NCBI RefSeq assembly: GCF_902459695.1
Contig: NZ_CABPRZ010000013.1
Span: 62,001-126,000 of the forward strand
Source: Pandoraea terrae
GTDB taxonomy: Bacteria > Pseudomonadota > Gammaproteobacteria > Burkholderiales > Burkholderiaceae
DNA length: 64,000 bases
Reading direction: 5' to 3'
The translations under genes were made by a program, and so were the position numbers. Below, piece by piece: positions 17,862-27,972 of the stretch (within the stretch, counting starts at the first letter, position 1; every line of letters begins with the position of its first letter). The notes beneath the pieces are model-generated. The model saw only the letters and a program-made list of their open reading frames with translations, was not told the origin of the DNA and did not search any database.

Positions 17862-20219
17862 TCAGAAGAGGCCGAGTTGCGTGGTCACCAAGGTGTCGAA
17901 CTGATCGTGCACGAACGGCAGGATCGCATCGGCCACCGGTTTCAACTGACTGTCCAGATAGTGCTGATAGTCGATTGTCGAACGGCGCGCCTCCAGCGGC
18001 TCGGGGCCGGCGGTTGTCATGACGTAGCTGATCCAGCCGCCGTTCTGGTACTGGAGCGGCCGGCCCTGCGCGCGGTTGAAATCGTCGGCCAGACGCGCGG
18101 CGCGAACGTGCGGCGGCACGTTGCGCTGATACTCGTCGAGATTTCTTCGCAAACGTTTACGATACACGAGCAACGCGTCGAAATCGCCGCTCAGTGTGTG
18201 TTGAACGTACTCCCGTACATAATCCTGATACGGCTCGTGTTGAAACACGCGGCGATAGAGCTCCTGCTGGAACTTCCGGGCAAGTGGCGACCAATCGGTA
18301 CGGACCGTCTCGAGGCCCTTGAACACGATCTCGTCGGTGCCGTCGGCTTGCCTCACCACGCCGGCGTAGCGCTTCTTGCTGCCTTGGTCCGTGCCGCGGA
18401 TCGTCGGCATCAGGAAGCGGCGGAAGTGCGTGTCGAATTCGAGTTCGAGCGCGCTTTCCAGGCCGTACTGCAGTTGCAGATGCGACTGCCACCAGTGATT
18501 GACATGCTGAACCAGCGACGTGGCGATGGCGGCGGCTTGCGCTTCGGTCTGTTCGTCCCCCAGCCAGACGAAGATTGAGTCCGTGTCCCCGTAGATCACC
18601 TCGAACCCCTGCGCTTCGATGAGCTCGCGGCTCTTGCGCATGATGTCGTGCCCGCGCAAAGTGATCGACGACGCCAGGCGCGGATCGAAGAAACGGCACC
18701 CGGTGGAGCCGAGGACACCATAGAACGCGTTCATGATGATCTTCAAGGCCTGCGAAAGCGGCGCATTGCGTTCACGCTTGGCAACGTCTCGTCCTTGCCA
18801 GATCCGATGCACGATCGCCGGCAGGCAATGTTTGCTTCGCGAGAAACGTGCGCCACGAAACCCCGGCACCGAATCGGCGTCGTCCGGATGCTGGAGGCCC
18901 TCGACCAGGCCGACGGGATCGATCAGGAAGGTGCGGATGATCGACGGGTAGAGGCTCTTGTAATCGAGCACGAGCACGGATTCGTAGAGACCCGGGCGTG
19001 AATCCATGACGAAGCCGCCGGGGCTCGGGGCGCCGGTGATCTCGCCGAGATTCGGCGCGACGTAGCCTTGGCGGTGCATCGGGGGCAGGTACAGATGAGT
19101 GAAGGCGGCGACCGATCCGCCGCTGCGATCCGCTGGCAGGCCGGTGACGGTGGCGCGCTCCAGCAGGAACGCGAGCAGTTCGGTCTTCTCGAAGATGCGC
19201 GTGACCAACTCGCAGTCTTTCAGGTTATAGCGCGCCAGCGACGGCTTGTCTTCGGCGAACATGCGATCGATTTCCGCCATCCGCTGGTAGGGGTTGTCGA
19301 TCGATTTGCCAACGCCGAGCAACGATTGGGCGACGAACTCCAGACTGAACGAAGCGAAGCTCCACGTGGCGGACTTGAGCGCCTCGATGCCGTCGATGAT
19401 CAGGCGGCCCTCTGCCCCGGCGAAAAAGTGATTGCGGTGCTCGCGCCATTCCAGCACATTGCCGCAGCGGCCGAGGCGTAGCGGTACCTGGAAACGCTCG
19501 GCGCTCTCGTGCAGCACCCGCAGGTCGAACTGAACCAGGTTCCAGCCGATGATGGCGTCCGGGTCGTGGCGGGCGAGCCAGTCGTTGAATTTTTCCAGCA
19601 GTTGCGCCCGTGTGGCGCAATATTCGAGCGCGAAGTCGAGTGACCCGGCGTCGCCGTTGGCGGGGCCGAGCATATACACCTGACGTTGGTCGCATCCTTC
19701 CAGCGCGATGGAATACAGGTCGCCGTGCGCGGTCGTCTCGATGTCGAGCGAAACCAGCTTGAGTGCTGGACGGTAGTCCGGCGCGGGCTTCATCTGCGTG
19801 TCGACGAGCAGGCCGCCGTCGGCCGGGGTCCCGGTGAACTGGACCGGCGCGGTGATGAAGCGTTCCATCAGGTAGCGCTCGGGCGGACGGATATCTGCCT
19901 CGAATACATCGACACCGCCGTCGGCGAGCATGCGCTCGAACTTCAATAGCTGGCGTTGGTGCGGGCTGTACAGCCCGAGGACGGGGCGTTGATGAAAGTC
20001 GCGCAGCGCCAGCGGGCGCAGTTCCCATTGGCGTTCTGCGCGCAAGATGTGCTCGATCCGTGCCTGCTGTTCGGCAGGAACGAAGGCCACCGACGGTTGA
20101 TGCGGCAGACGGACCCGGCGCGGGCCGTCATCTGTCGCCAGCCAGAACTCGACTTCCGTGCCGGCCGGGGTATCGCGCCAGTGCCGAGTGAGAAGAAAAC
20201 CATGCGCCAGTTCCGCCAC
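17862..20219 (-). CDS. polB: DNA polymerase II (family B)
   Basis: Predicted 785-residue family-B polymerase, close to the 783 residues of E. coli Pol II, used in replication restart and lesion bypass. The 3'-5' exonuclease motif I is SLDIET (Asp159, Glu161); later come the polymerase motifs [11 protein letters not shown] (motif A), [14 protein letters not shown] (motif B) and [13 protein letters not shown] (motif C, catalytic DTD). All catalytic acidic residues are present, so the enzyme looks active. A GTG at 20219 is used as start and gives full length. In enteric bacteria polB is SOS-induced; no clear LexA box was seen here. Confidence 0.95.
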   Translation of the reverse strand: MAELAHGFLLTRHWRDTPAGTEVEFWLATDDGPRRVRLPHQPSVAFVPAEQQARIEHILRAERQWELRPLALRDFHQRPVLGLYSPHQRQLLKFERMLADGGVDVFEADIRPPERYLMERFITAPVQFTGTPADGGLLVDTQMKPAPDYRPALKLVSLDIETTAHGDLYSIALEGCDQRQVYMLGPANGDAGSLDFALEYCATRAQLLEKFNDWLARHDPDAIIGWNLVQFDLRVLHESAERFQVPLRLGRCGNVLEWREHRNHFFAGAEGRLIIDGIEALKSATWSFASFSLEFVAQSLLGVGKSIDNPYQRMAEIDRMFAEDKPSLARYNLKDCELVTRIFEKTELLAFLLERATVTGLPADRSGGSVAAFTHLYLPPMHRQGYVAPNLGEITGAPSPGGFVMDSRPGLYESVLVLDYKSLYPSIIRTFLIDPVGLVEGLQHPDDADSVPGFRGARFSRSKHCLPAIVHRIWQGRDVAKRERNAPLSQALKIIMNAFYGVLGSTGCRFFDPRLASSITLRGHDIMRKSRELIEAQGFEVIYGDTDSIFVWLGDEQTEAQAAAIATSLVQHVNHWWQSHLQLQYGLESALELEFDTHFRRFLMPTIRGTDQGSKKRYAGVVRQADGTDEIVFKGLETVRTDWSPLARKFQQELYRRVFQHEPYQDYVREYVQHTLSGDFDALLVYRKRLRRNLDEYQRNVPPHVRAARLADDFNRAQGRPLQYQNGGWISYVMTTAGPEPLEARRSTIDYQHYLDSQLKPVADAILPFVHDQFDTLVTTQLGLF

Positions 20220-20312
20220 GTTGCTGCCCTATAAGCCTTGCTCTCCGGGCATTTTACTTGGCCTCGGGCCGGATGAGGATTGGCAACCATTGGTGAACGA
20301 AGGCGTTCGCCG

Positions 20313-20771
20313 CTACGACTTCACCGGTCCGGCGCTTACGGATGCCGGCACGTTGTGCTCGTAGCACTTTTCTTCGACACGCTCGGACATGCGCCAGCCC
20401 TGCGGCGTACGGACGAATTTGTCGATATACCAGAGGCCCAGGAACATCACCTGCGAGCCTCCCTGGTGCAGGGGCACCTCCATCGGATTGAAGCAGATGG
20501 TGCGCGCTGACGCTGCGTCACCGATGACGCGAATCGACATATTGCCGACCATGTGCTGACGATTGGGAAACGCCGTCATCACTTCCTTAAGCCAGGCTTT
20601 GACCTCGGGAAACCGCCCGTCGATGCCCCCCATGGCACGATAATCGATGTAGGCGTCCGGAGTGAATACGTCATCGAGCGCGTCGAACATCTTTTGATCG
20701 ATGGCGGTGGAATAATCCACCATCAATTGCTGGATCTCGAGCCGGTCGGAGATTTCTTGCAAAGTCAGCAT
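20313..20771 (-). CDS. SnoaL-like / NTF2-fold protein
   Basis: Predicted 152-residue single-domain protein of the SnoaL-like (NTF2-fold) group. It begins with LQEISDRLEIQQLMVDYSTAIDQK and the VFTPDAYIDYRAMGG segment, then RQHMVGNMSIRV and GWRMSERVEEKCYE at the end, all placed as in polyketide cyclase or steroid isomerase-like SnoaL_4 proteins. Function could be enzymatic (isomerase, dehydratase) or ligand binding. It lies 34 bp downstream of an SDR gene, suggesting that the two act on the same, unidentified compound. Confidence 0.82.
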   Translation of the reverse strand: MLTLQEISDRLEIQQLMVDYSTAIDQKMFDALDDVFTPDAYIDYRAMGGIDGRFPEVKAWLKEVMTAFPNRQHMVGNMSIRVIGDAASARTICFNPMEVPLHQGGSQVMFLGLWYIDKFVRTPQGWRMSERVEEKCYEHNVPASVSAGPVKS

Positions 20772-20805
20772 CGTCGCTTCCTGTCAGGACAGAGGTGCCG
20801 CTGCG

Positions 20806-21561
20806 TTAGCCGTAAGTGGCGCCGGCCAGCATGCCGCCATCGACGATAAACTCGCTGCCCGTGCAGTACGTCGACTGATCCGAGGCGAGGAACAGCACCA
20901 TATTGGCGACTTCTTCGGGGCGGCCGATGCGCGGGATCGGCAGTGCCCGATAGGCGCCGGACGTTTCAAGACCGGCGAACTCCGGTGGCCGGGCCATCAC
21001 GGTATCGATGCCGCCAGGATGCACGGAGTTGACGCGGATATTGTGGTGGCCGAACTCGAGGGCGGCGACCTTGGTCATGCCGCGAATCGCGAACTTGCTG
21101 GCGACGTAGGCCGAGCCAAGGGCGACGCCTTCCATGCCCGCGGTGGAGGAAACGTTCACGATGGCCCCCCCTCCGGCCGCCTTCATGGCCGGCAGCACCG
21201 ATTTCATGCCCAGCCAGGAACCGACCTGATTGACGTCGATAACCTTGCGGTAGTCCTCCAGGGACAACGATTCGATGGGCGACAATTTGAGGATCCCGGC
21301 ATTGTTGACCAGGACGTCGAGCTTGCCAAAGCGTGCCTGCGCGGCAAGCACGGCCGCGTGCCAGTCGTCGGGCTGCGTTACGTCGAGGTGAACATACATC
21401 GCCGCCTCGCCCAGTGCGTCCGCCAGGCGTTGGCCGTCCTGGTCGAGCACGTCTGCGATCACCACTTTCGCCCCTTCGGCGGCGAACAGTCGGGCTTCCG
21501 CCTCGCCCTGGCCGCGTGCGCCGCCGGTAATCAATGCCACCTTGCCTTCCATTCGTTTCAT
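20806..21561 (-). CDS. short-chain dehydrogenase/reductase
   Basis: Predicted 251-residue classical SDR. The NAD(P)-binding glycine motif is TGGARGQGEAEARLF, an acidic IADV after the second strand favours NAD, NNAG is present, and the catalytic Ser-Tyr-Lys appears as VSSTAG and YVASKFA. The sequence resembles hydroxysteroid or 3-oxoacyl-type SDRs, but the substrate cannot be assigned. The ATG at 21561 has GAGG 7 bases upstream; the open frame continues to 21660 without family similarity. It heads an operon with the SnoaL-like gene, behind the 25-bp dyad at 21702-21726. Confidence 0.9.
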   Translation of the reverse strand: MKRMEGKVALITGGARGQGEAEARLFAAEGAKVVIADVLDQDGQRLADALGEAAMYVHLDVTQPDDWHAAVLAAQARFGKLDVLVNNAGILKLSPIESLSLEDYRKVIDVNQVGSWLGMKSVLPAMKAAGGGAIVNVSSTAGMEGVALGSAYVASKFAIRGMTKVAALEFGHHNIRVNSVHPGGIDTVMARPPEFAGLETSGAYRALPIPRIGRPEEVANMVLFLASDQSTYCTGSEFIVDGGMLAGATYG

Positions 21562-21701
21562 CGCTGACCTCGGTTGGATATCAAGCTGATATGCGCCCAT
21601 GCCGGGCGCCGATAAGCGAATCCAGTGTATCCATGAGTCTGCAGAGATTGCCTCATCCATTTGAACTATGCGATGCTTCGGCGGGCGGGTATTGCGTCGT
21701 T

Positions 21702-21726
21702 ATATGGTTTGTATAACGAACCATAT
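21702..21726. promoter_or_regulatory. 25-bp operator-like dyad upstream of the SDR gene
   Basis: Arms ATATGGTT (21702-21709) and AACCATAT (21719-21726) flank a centre that itself reads GT-ATA-AC; 11 of 12 base pairs of the dyad match, with one mismatch at 21710/21718. It lies about 140 bp upstream of the SDR start and 48 bp from the end of the fetB-like gene. The symmetry and length are typical of a homodimeric repressor site; the regulator is not identified. Confidence 0.6.
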
Positions 21727-21773
21727 TGGTGCCATGGAGGTTCCGGACCCGCTCGCCGCCGTGGGATGCGGCG

Positions 21774-22565
21774 TCAATCGTGAGCGAGCCGGTCCAGCCG
21801 CAAGCGGGCCCGATGGTCGACAAGCTGGAACATGGCCAGGTACGCCGCCCCGACTGCGGCAAAGCCGCTGGCGCCCGATAGCAGGAACATGATCAATATC
21901 TGATACTTGACGGCTTCGACGGGGTCCATGCCGGCGATGATCTGGCCTGTCATGATGCCGGGCAGGGTGATGATGCCGGCCGCCGACATCTGATTGATGC
22001 TTGGCACGATACCGCGCCGGACTGCGGCGCGAAGCAGCCCAGAGAAGGCTTCATGCGCCGTGGCGCCCAACGAGAGCTGCGCCTCGATGGCGTTCTTTTC
22101 CCGCCGGACGGTTGACAATACGCTATCGAGCGCAAGACTTGCCGCATTGAGTACGCTGCCGAGCACGATGCCCACGAGCGCGATGACGTATCGCGGATCG
22201 TACCAGGGGTCGGGGCGGACCGCCGTGTTGAGAATGAACAGCGCCGTGATGACGGTTGTCGCGCCGACCGTGATCGCGCCCGTCCATGCGTTGCCCAGGT
22301 GGGCAAGACGCGCGGCGGGGCGAGACGCCACTTCGCGCGCGGCCAGCGCCATCATGAGCGTCACGACCAGGCCGGTAATCAGCGGCGAGGCATGCGCAAA
22401 AACAAGCCTGAGCAGGTGGCCCACCAGCATCAACTGGACCACGGTGCGGACGGCGGACCACAGTATTTGCCGTTGCAGGCGCAGTTTCAGGACCAGAGCA
22501 ATCAGCGCGCTGATGGCGACAAGGCTGGCGGCGATCGCCAAATCAGAGAACGTCAGTTGAATCAT
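21774..22565 (-). CDS. FetB-like ABC transporter permease (UPF0014 family)
   Basis: Predicted 263-residue inner-membrane protein with about seven hydrophobic segments, of the FetB/YbbM family. RQILWSAVRTVVQLMLVG near the N-terminus, EKNAIEAQLSLGATAHEAF, and GIITLPGIMTGQIIAGMDPVEAVKYQILIM are conserved family stretches. In E. coli, FetAB is linked to iron export and oxidative-stress resistance. The start overlaps the ATPase stop as ATGA, so the two are coupled. The start at 22565 (MIQLTFSDL) matches the family N-terminus; an upstream open frame is not conserved. Confidence 0.87.
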   Translation of the reverse strand: MIQLTFSDLAIAASLVAISALIALVLKLRLQRQILWSAVRTVVQLMLVGHLLRLVFAHASPLITGLVVTLMMALAAREVASRPAARLAHLGNAWTGAITVGATTVITALFILNTAVRPDPWYDPRYVIALVGIVLGSVLNAASLALDSVLSTVRREKNAIEAQLSLGATAHEAFSGLLRAAVRRGIVPSINQMSAAGIITLPGIMTGQIIAGMDPVEAVKYQILIMFLLSGASGFAAVGAAYLAMFQLVDHRARLRLDRLAHD

Positions 22566-23185
22566 GGCCACAGCGGTTCCATTTTTCCTGCCTGCATACG
22601 CCAGGCGCGATGCGCCAGCCGCCGAGCCTGTATCTCGCTGTGCGTCACCAGCACGATCACGCAACCGGCATCGCGAAGGCGCACGATTTCCGCTTCTACG
22701 CGCAGCGTGGACGCTTCGTCGAGCGCTGCGGTGGGTTCGTCCAGAAGCAGGACCCGGGGGGCGGTGAGAAAGGCGCGCGCCAATCCCAGGCGCTGGCGTT
22801 CACCGGTCGAGAGGTCGTGGACCATGGCATTCAGCACATCGTCACGCAGGCTCAGCCGTTCAAGCATCGGGGGAACGCCGGCCAATCCGTCGAAATGAGG
22901 TGCGACCCGGTGGTCCCACCACCCGGGCTCCGGCTGGCAGTACCTGACTTGCTTGCGCCATGCGGGCGCACTGAGCCCGGATCTGGGTGTGCCGTTGAGC
23001 AGGACCTCGCCCCGCCCGGGGTCGAGGTCGGCAATCTGCCGCAGCAACAGCGACTTCCCTGATCCGGAGGGCCCGAGAATGGCATGGCATTCGCCGGCAA
23101 ACATGTCGCAATCGAACGGATCAAGCCGGTCGCTCGCCACGCCGAGCAGCTGGAGGGAGGGTCTGGCGTCAACGGCGGGATTCAT
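22562..23185 (-). CDS. FetA-like ABC transporter ATP-binding protein
   Basis: Predicted 207-residue ATP-binding cassette, short like FetA/YbbL (about 225). Walker A is GPSGSGKS, the signature is LSTGERQRLGLARAF and Walker B is RVLLLDEPTAALDE. The segment VRYCQPEPGWWDHRVAPHF between Walker A and the signature is typical of FetA-type cassettes. It partners the UPF0014 permease with an ATGA overlap. The ATG at 23185 is the likely start, although AGGA is very close to it. No Fur box could be confirmed upstream. Confidence 0.85.
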   Translation of the reverse strand: MNPAVDARPSLQLLGVASDRLDPFDCDMFAGECHAILGPSGSGKSLLLRQIADLDPGRGEVLLNGTPRSGLSAPAWRKQVRYCQPEPGWWDHRVAPHFDGLAGVPPMLERLSLRDDVLNAMVHDLSTGERQRLGLARAFLTAPRVLLLDEPTAALDEASTLRVEAEIVRLRDAGCVIVLVTHSEIQARRLAHRAWRMQAGKMEPLWP

Positions 23186-23552
23186 TTCCTGGATGGACTG
23201 AAAGTTCAGGGCGTTGCACGGCCCCCATTCGGGATCCGGCGATCGTTGGCAGTCACGGCGAGCATTATGCCATCTCGCTCGCCGCGGCCTGCACAGCAAT
23301 ACCTCGAGAAATGTGGTCAATACTGACAGACGGTGGATATCCCTGGTGCCACCTTATTGTGGACATCACGCCGGGCGTCGTCCGAATGAGGTAGGTGAGG
23401 TCGTCAAAAAAAAAGAATGATGATGATTCGCACCGTTTTACAAGCCCCGTCGATCCGTCAACAGGGCGACGCGAGGGGCAAAGACGCCACATGAGGCACG
23501 CCAACGGTCCGATGCGTGCCGGGAAAGCACGTGTATTCACGGAGACAGGGAA
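23186..23552. other. intergenic region between divergent fetA-like and amidase genes
   Basis: A 367-bp gap that should hold both promoters. It includes a run of nine A at about 23407-23415 and a short dyad GAAT-N7-ATTC at 23416-23430. No clear -35/-10 pair and no gene were seen. Confidence 0.5.
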
Positions 23553-25028
23553 ATGGGACGAACGTACGCCGGTGCCGGCGAGACAATTTCGCAGGATGAC
23601 TATCGCAATCTCGACGCCACCGGCATGGCTGAGGCCGTGCGGCGCGGGGAGGTCACGCCGGAGGCATTGTTGGCGGCGGCGCACTCCCTCAGCGACGCGA
23701 TAAACCCGCGCATCAATGCGGTGGTGATGCGTCATGATGAGCGCGCGCGCGACCTGGTGGCCGCGCGCCGCCTGCATGGGCGCGACCGCGAGGGGGCGCT
23801 CGCCGGCGTGCCTACGCTGATCAAGGACCTGAACACGTATGTGGCGGGCACGGCGACAACCAATGGATGCCGCTTCTTGAAAGAAGCGGAGCCCGCGACG
23901 CGCAGCAGCACATTGGTCGAGCGCTACGAGGCCGCCGGCATGGTGGTGTTCGGCAAGTCGTCGTCACCCGAGTTCGGTTTGACGGCGACGACGGAATCCC
24001 TGCTTTGGGGCAAGACGCGAAACCCATGGGACCTCTCGCGAAGCGCGGGCGGATCGTCGGGAGGCGCCGCAGCGGCGGTGGCTGCGGGCATCGTACCTAT
24101 CGCGCACGCGACGGATGGCGGCGGCTCGATTCGGATCCCCGCGTCGTATTGCGGTCTTTTTGGCCTCAAGCCCACGCGCTACCGTACGCCTAATGGCCCG
24201 GATCGCTTCGAAGGCTGGTTTGGCGCCAGCGCTGCGCATGTGGTTTCGCGCAGCGTGCGTGATTCGGCCCTTGCACTCGACGTGAGCCACGGGCGCGAAC
24301 CTGGCAGCGCGTATTGGACTCGGCCGGTGACGCGCCCCTTCACCGAGGAAGCTCAGCGCGACCCGTCTGCGCTGCGAATCGCTGTCGTGACGGAATCGCT
24401 GACGGGCATGTCGGCGGATCCCTCGATTCGCGCGGTGCTCGAAACCACCGTCGGACGCCTCGGCGATCTTGGGCACGCGGTAGAAGCGTCACGCTTTCCC
24501 GTCGACGCGAGTGTGATGTTCGGCGCGCATGGGGCAGTCACCGGGACGGCGCTCGTCAAGATGGTGCGCGATCGCGAAGCGGCACTCGGCCGGTCGGTGA
24601 CCGATGACGATCTGGAGCCGATCAGCCATTACATCCTGAAGAACGCCATGTCCCTCTCGGCGGAAAAGCTTTATCGGGCTCGCGAGACCTTTGAGTTGGT
24701 CTCGCGCCAGATGGAGGCGATGTTCGAGCGCTACGACATCATCCTCTCGCCCGTTACGGCGACGATGCCGGCCGAACTGGGCCGGCTGGGCCTGGACCGG
24801 CCGTATGACGAATTCGTCGGCGGCATGATGGGCTGTTCCTCGTTCACGGCAGTGGCCAACGTCGGCGGCCAGCCATCCATGTCCGTGCCGTGCGGCATGA
24901 GTGCCGAGGGCCTGCCGATCGGCATGATGTTTACCGCTGCGCTGGGTGCGGAAGGCGTGCTGTTCCAGTTGGCAGGGCAATGGGAGCGTGCATGGCCGTG
25001 GGCCGCGCACCGGCCGCCGCTACGTTGA
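23553..25028 (+). CDS. amidase (amidase signature family)
   Basis: Predicted 491-residue amidase-signature hydrolase. The Ser-cisSer-Lys triad is visible: the Lys in [10 protein letters not shown] (Lys91), the cis-Ser in AGGSSGG (about 166-171) and the nucleophile in [20 protein letters not shown] (Ser192). It cleaves carbon-nitrogen amide bonds; the substrate is unknown, and many relatives act on aryl or alkyl amides. AGGGAA precedes the ATG at 23553. It is followed 41 bp later by an MFS transporter gene in the same direction, suggesting import of the substrate or export of the product. Confidence 0.9.
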   Translation: MGRTYAGAGETISQDDYRNLDATGMAEAVRRGEVTPEALLAAAHSLSDAINPRINAVVMRHDERARDLVAARRLHGRDREGALAGVPTLIKDLNTYVAGTATTNGCRFLKEAEPATRSSTLVERYEAAGMVVFGKSSSPEFGLTATTESLLWGKTRNPWDLSRSAGGSSGGAAAAVAAGIVPIAHATDGGGSIRIPASYCGLFGLKPTRYRTPNGPDRFEGWFGASAAHVVSRSVRDSALALDVSHGREPGSAYWTRPVTRPFTEEAQRDPSALRIAVVTESLTGMSADPSIRAVLETTVGRLGDLGHAVEASRFPVDASVMFGAHGAVTGTALVKMVRDREAALGRSVTDDDLEPISHYILKNAMSLSAEKLYRARETFELVSRQMEAMFERYDIILSPVTATMPAELGRLGLDRPYDEFVGGMMGCSSFTAVANVGGQPSMSVPCGMSAEGLPIGMMFTAALGAEGVLFQLAGQWERAWPWAAHRPPLR

Positions 25029-25069
25029 TGTCAACGGTTCGAAGTTGGGCGATAACGATCGAGATAGCC

Positions 25070-26428
25070 ATGAATTCTGAAATTTCCCGCATACGCCGGC
25101 ATTACACGCTGCTGCTGTTGTTTTTTGTCAACGCCGTCAGCTTGATCGACAGGCAAATCATGGGTGTCCTGGTCGAACCGATCCAACGTGAATTCGGCGT
25201 CTCGAACACAGCGATGGGGCTGCTGACCGGCGTCGCATTTGCATTCGTCTACTGCATCGTGGCGCTGCCTTTTGGGCGCTACGCCGACCGCGCCAACCGA
25301 CGCAACTTTATCGGGTGGAGTTGCGGCGTCTGGAGCCTCATGACATTGCTGTGCGGTCTCGCCACCCAGTACTGGCATTTGGCGATCGCGCGTATCGGTG
25401 TGGCGGCCGGTGAATCGGGCAGCGGGGCGTCGTCCATTTCGATCATCACCGACCTTTACCCTCCCACCGCCCGTGCGCGGGCCATGAGCCTCTATATGCT
25501 TGGCGCGCCGATCGGCGCCGTTATCGGACTGGGGGTCGGCGCACGCATTGCCTTCGAACACGGCTGGCGCGCCGCATTCATCTGGATGGCGATACCCGGC
25601 ATCATGTTTGCGCTGCTGATACGGCTGACCGGTGTCGAGCCGCGGCGCGGCGTTCAGGACCCGGGTGCTGAACCCGGGGCGCAGACGGCGGCGGGCGCGC
25701 GCGTCAAAAACGCCACGCAGAAGACGGACGAGCCGCTTGCCGTCGTGCTGCGCGATGCATTCCGTTCGCGGCCGTTCATGGGCATTGTGCTTGCGGGCAC
25801 GCTGTTGTCATTCTCGGGTTACGCGTACTCAATTTGGGGCACGGCTTTCCTGATGCGCACGCACGGCGTATCGCTCAAGGACGCCGGCCTGCTGATGGGG
25901 CTGGTGGGTGGCGTGGGTGCGATCTTCGGCTCGTTGTTCAGCGGGTGGCTGTGTGACCGCCTGGCACAACGCGATTCGCGCTGGCAACTCGGCGTGCCGA
26001 TCATCGGCATGCTGATCGCCCTGCCGATGGCAATCGGTTACGCGCTGTATCCGGCTGGACATCCGTGGCTTATTGGCGGCGTTGTCGTGCCACGCATGAT
26101 TGTGTTCGTGCTCGGCCTGTCGGTATTTTCCGTCTGGTGGCTCGCACCGACCTATGCGGCCATTGCTCAGATTGTGCCCGCCCACCGGCGCGCTACGATG
26201 GTGGCGACCTACAATTTCGGAATCCTGGCGATCGGCGCCGGGCTCGGGCCATTGGCCGTCGGCGTGTTGAGCGACGTGCTTACGCCTGTTGCCGGCGGGC
26301 ACGCAACAGGCTTGGCGCTGGCGGCGTCGGCCTGCGGCTATCTGCTTGGTGCGCTTGTGCTCATCAGCGTGGTGGGCGGTTACGCGCGTTCGATCAACGC
26401 GACACCCGCATACGTTCTGTCGCATTGA
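25070..26428 (+). CDS. MFS transporter (spinster-like)
   Basis: Predicted 452-residue, about 12-helix inner-membrane transporter. It begins YTLLLLFFVNAVSLIDRQIMGVLVEPIQREFGVSNTAMG, the N-terminal signature of spinster-like and related MFS carriers, and has PFGRYADRANRRN as the conserved loop between TM2 and TM3. The ATG at 25070 is used; an ATG at 25028 overlapping the amidase stop is possible. Co-directional with the amidase. Substrate not assignable. Confidence 0.88.
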   Translation: MNSEISRIRRHYTLLLLFFVNAVSLIDRQIMGVLVEPIQREFGVSNTAMGLLTGVAFAFVYCIVALPFGRYADRANRRNFIGWSCGVWSLMTLLCGLATQYWHLAIARIGVAAGESGSGASSISIITDLYPPTARARAMSLYMLGAPIGAVIGLGVGARIAFEHGWRAAFIWMAIPGIMFALLIRLTGVEPRRGVQDPGAEPGAQTAAGARVKNATQKTDEPLAVVLRDAFRSRPFMGIVLAGTLLSFSGYAYSIWGTAFLMRTHGVSLKDAGLLMGLVGGVGAIFGSLFSGWLCDRLAQRDSRWQLGVPIIGMLIALPMAIGYALYPAGHPWLIGGVVVPRMIVFVLGLSVFSVWWLAPTYAAIAQIVPAHRRATMVATYNFGILAIGAGLGPLAVGVLSDVLTPVAGGHATGLALAASACGYLLGALVLISVVGGYARSINATPAYVLSH

Positions 26429-26630
26429 GTGATGTGCGGCCGCGCGTCATTGATACCAAAATCTGGTGTAGGGAAAGTTTTGTGCGAAAATAGCGGGTTT
26501 GGCGAATATTGAACCATGTTCGACGAAAATATCCCGGTCTTGATAGGGAAGGGACCTGCGCGGTTTCCCTGTTCCCGGTCAGGGTTGTACCCCGTTCAGT
26601 CGACCTCGCTGACACCCACCAGAAAATTTC

Positions 26631-27164
26631 ATGAAACACACGGTTTTCGGAATCGGTGCACTTGTTTGTGCAGTTTTGTGCCCCAGCGCCGCTTTCGCTG
26701 GCAGCAGCAACGCGAATCTCGGCGTGACGGCCAGTGTTGCGGCCAACTGTTCCATTACCACCACGCCCGTGTCGTTCTCGGCCTATGACCCGGTGACAGC
26801 CAATGCCACCGCCCCACTCAACGCCACCGGCACGGTGTCGATCGCCTGCACCAAAGGTGCAGCGCCCACCATCGCACTGGGTCTGGGAGGCAATGCATCG
26901 GGCTCGGCCCTGCGAATGATTGGCGCCAGTTCATCAAACCTCTTGTCCTACGCGCTCTATCAACCGTCAGCCACCTCGCCTGGCGCCGCGTGCAGTTACT
27001 CCAGCCCCACGGTCTGGGGCAGTAGCGGCAGCAACGTCTTCAATCCCGGGCAGGCGACAAGCAAGGCCTCGCGCACTTACAACGTGTGCGGTCAAATCGC
27101 TGGCGGACAAGACGTCTCGGTGGACAGCTACTCCGATACCGTCGTAGCAACCGTCAATTTCTGA
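26631..27164 (+). CDS. Csu-type pilin subunit (spore coat U domain)
   Basis: Predicted 177-residue secreted subunit. A signal peptide ends at AAFAG, and the mature part is a single spore-coat-U/SCPU domain with four cysteines (ANCSIT, IACTKG, AACSYS, YNVCGQ) and the typical C-terminal strand GGQDVSVDSYSDTVVATVNF. It corresponds in position and form to CsuA/B, the major pilin of archaic chaperone-usher pili. It is the first gene of a four-gene operon (pilin, chaperone, usher, pilin) and is preceded by a 202-bp gap that should hold the promoter. Confidence 0.9.
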   Translation: MKHTVFGIGALVCAVLCPSAAFAGSSNANLGVTASVAANCSITTTPVSFSAYDPVTANATAPLNATGTVSIACTKGAAPTIALGLGGNASGSALRMIGASSSNLLSYALYQPSATSPGAACSYSSPTVWGSSGSNVFNPGQATSKASRTYNVCGQIAGGQDVSVDSYSDTVVATVNF

Positions 27165-27228
27165 CGCCCCTCCCGAATGACAAGGCCACCCCGATGCGTC
27201 GGGTTGGCCTCAGCAATGGAATACGTCG

Positions 27229-27972
27229 GTGGCAAACAATTTCTGGCGCCCCGCATGGTTCATCAGCTTGATTCTGATGGCCGTCATCATCCCCGCGTCG
27301 GTCAAAGCCGCCGGATTCCAGGTGTCGCCAATTAGAGTCACCCTGTCGCCAGAGGACAAAGGCGCTGCGCTCACGGTTCGCAACGATGGCGAACAACCGG
27401 TCATCGTTCAGGTGCAAACCATGGAATGGACTCAGTCCGACGGGCGTGATGTCTACGCGCCGACCGAAGACATTCTTGCGACGCCTCCCATTTTTACGGT
27501 TCAGCCCGGCAAGGTGCAGATTCTTCGAGTCGGATTGCGCCGCGTCCCGGATCCGCTCAAGGAACTGAGTTACCGAATTTATCTGCAGGAGGTTCCTCCC
27601 GCGGCCCAACCAGGATTTCAGGGCTTGCAGGTGGCGCTGCGTCTTGGTTTGCCCGTGTTCGTACAGGCGCAACAACCTGCGAAGGCAGCGCTCAAATGGT
27701 CCGTCGAAACGCTTGACCGAGGGCGGCTGAAAGTTCGCGCCATGAATGAGGGGACGGCACATATGCAGGTCACCGATTTCGCCTTGACCCTTGTGGGCGA
27801 TGACCGGCCGGTCGCGGCTCAGCAAGTTGCCGCCTACGTTTTGCCAGGACAGGCTCACGAATGGGTGCTGCCGACCGACCCCGCCAAGAAGTTGAGCGGC
27901 AGAAAAGTACGCCTGAAAGCCTATACAGATGCGGGAAGCGCCGACGTTGAAATTGCCGTGGAGAAAAAGTAG
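27229..27972 (+). CDS. periplasmic pilus chaperone (CsuC-like)
   Basis: Predicted 247-residue PapD-like chaperone with a signal peptide (cleavage near SVKAA). It shows the two-Ig architecture: FQVSPIRVTLSPEDKGAALTVRNDGEQPVIVQVQTMEW at the front, the FTVQPGKVQILRVGL region for the G1 donor strand, and SYRIYLQEVPP. It folds and delivers subunits to the usher by donor-strand complementation. A GTG at 27229 is used as start because it yields a complete signal peptide. Its 3' end overlaps the usher start by 44 bp. Confidence 0.9.
   Translation: MANNFWRPAWFISLILMAVIIPASVKAAGFQVSPIRVTLSPEDKGAALTVRNDGEQPVIVQVQTMEWTQSDGRDVYAPTEDILATPPIFTVQPGKVQILRVGLRRVPDPLKELSYRIYLQEVPPAAQPGFQGLQVALRLGLPVFVQAQQPAKAALKWSVETLDRGRLKVRAMNEGTAHMQVTDFALTLVGDDRPVAAQQVAAYVLPGQAHEWVLPTDPAKKLSGRKVRLKAYTDAGSADVEIAVEKK

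Noticed and set aside
23416-23430. Possible Fur box (GAATGATGATGATTC) near the fetAB-like genes
   Set aside because: Only short arms match and it lies over 220 bp from the fetA-like start; too weak to call.
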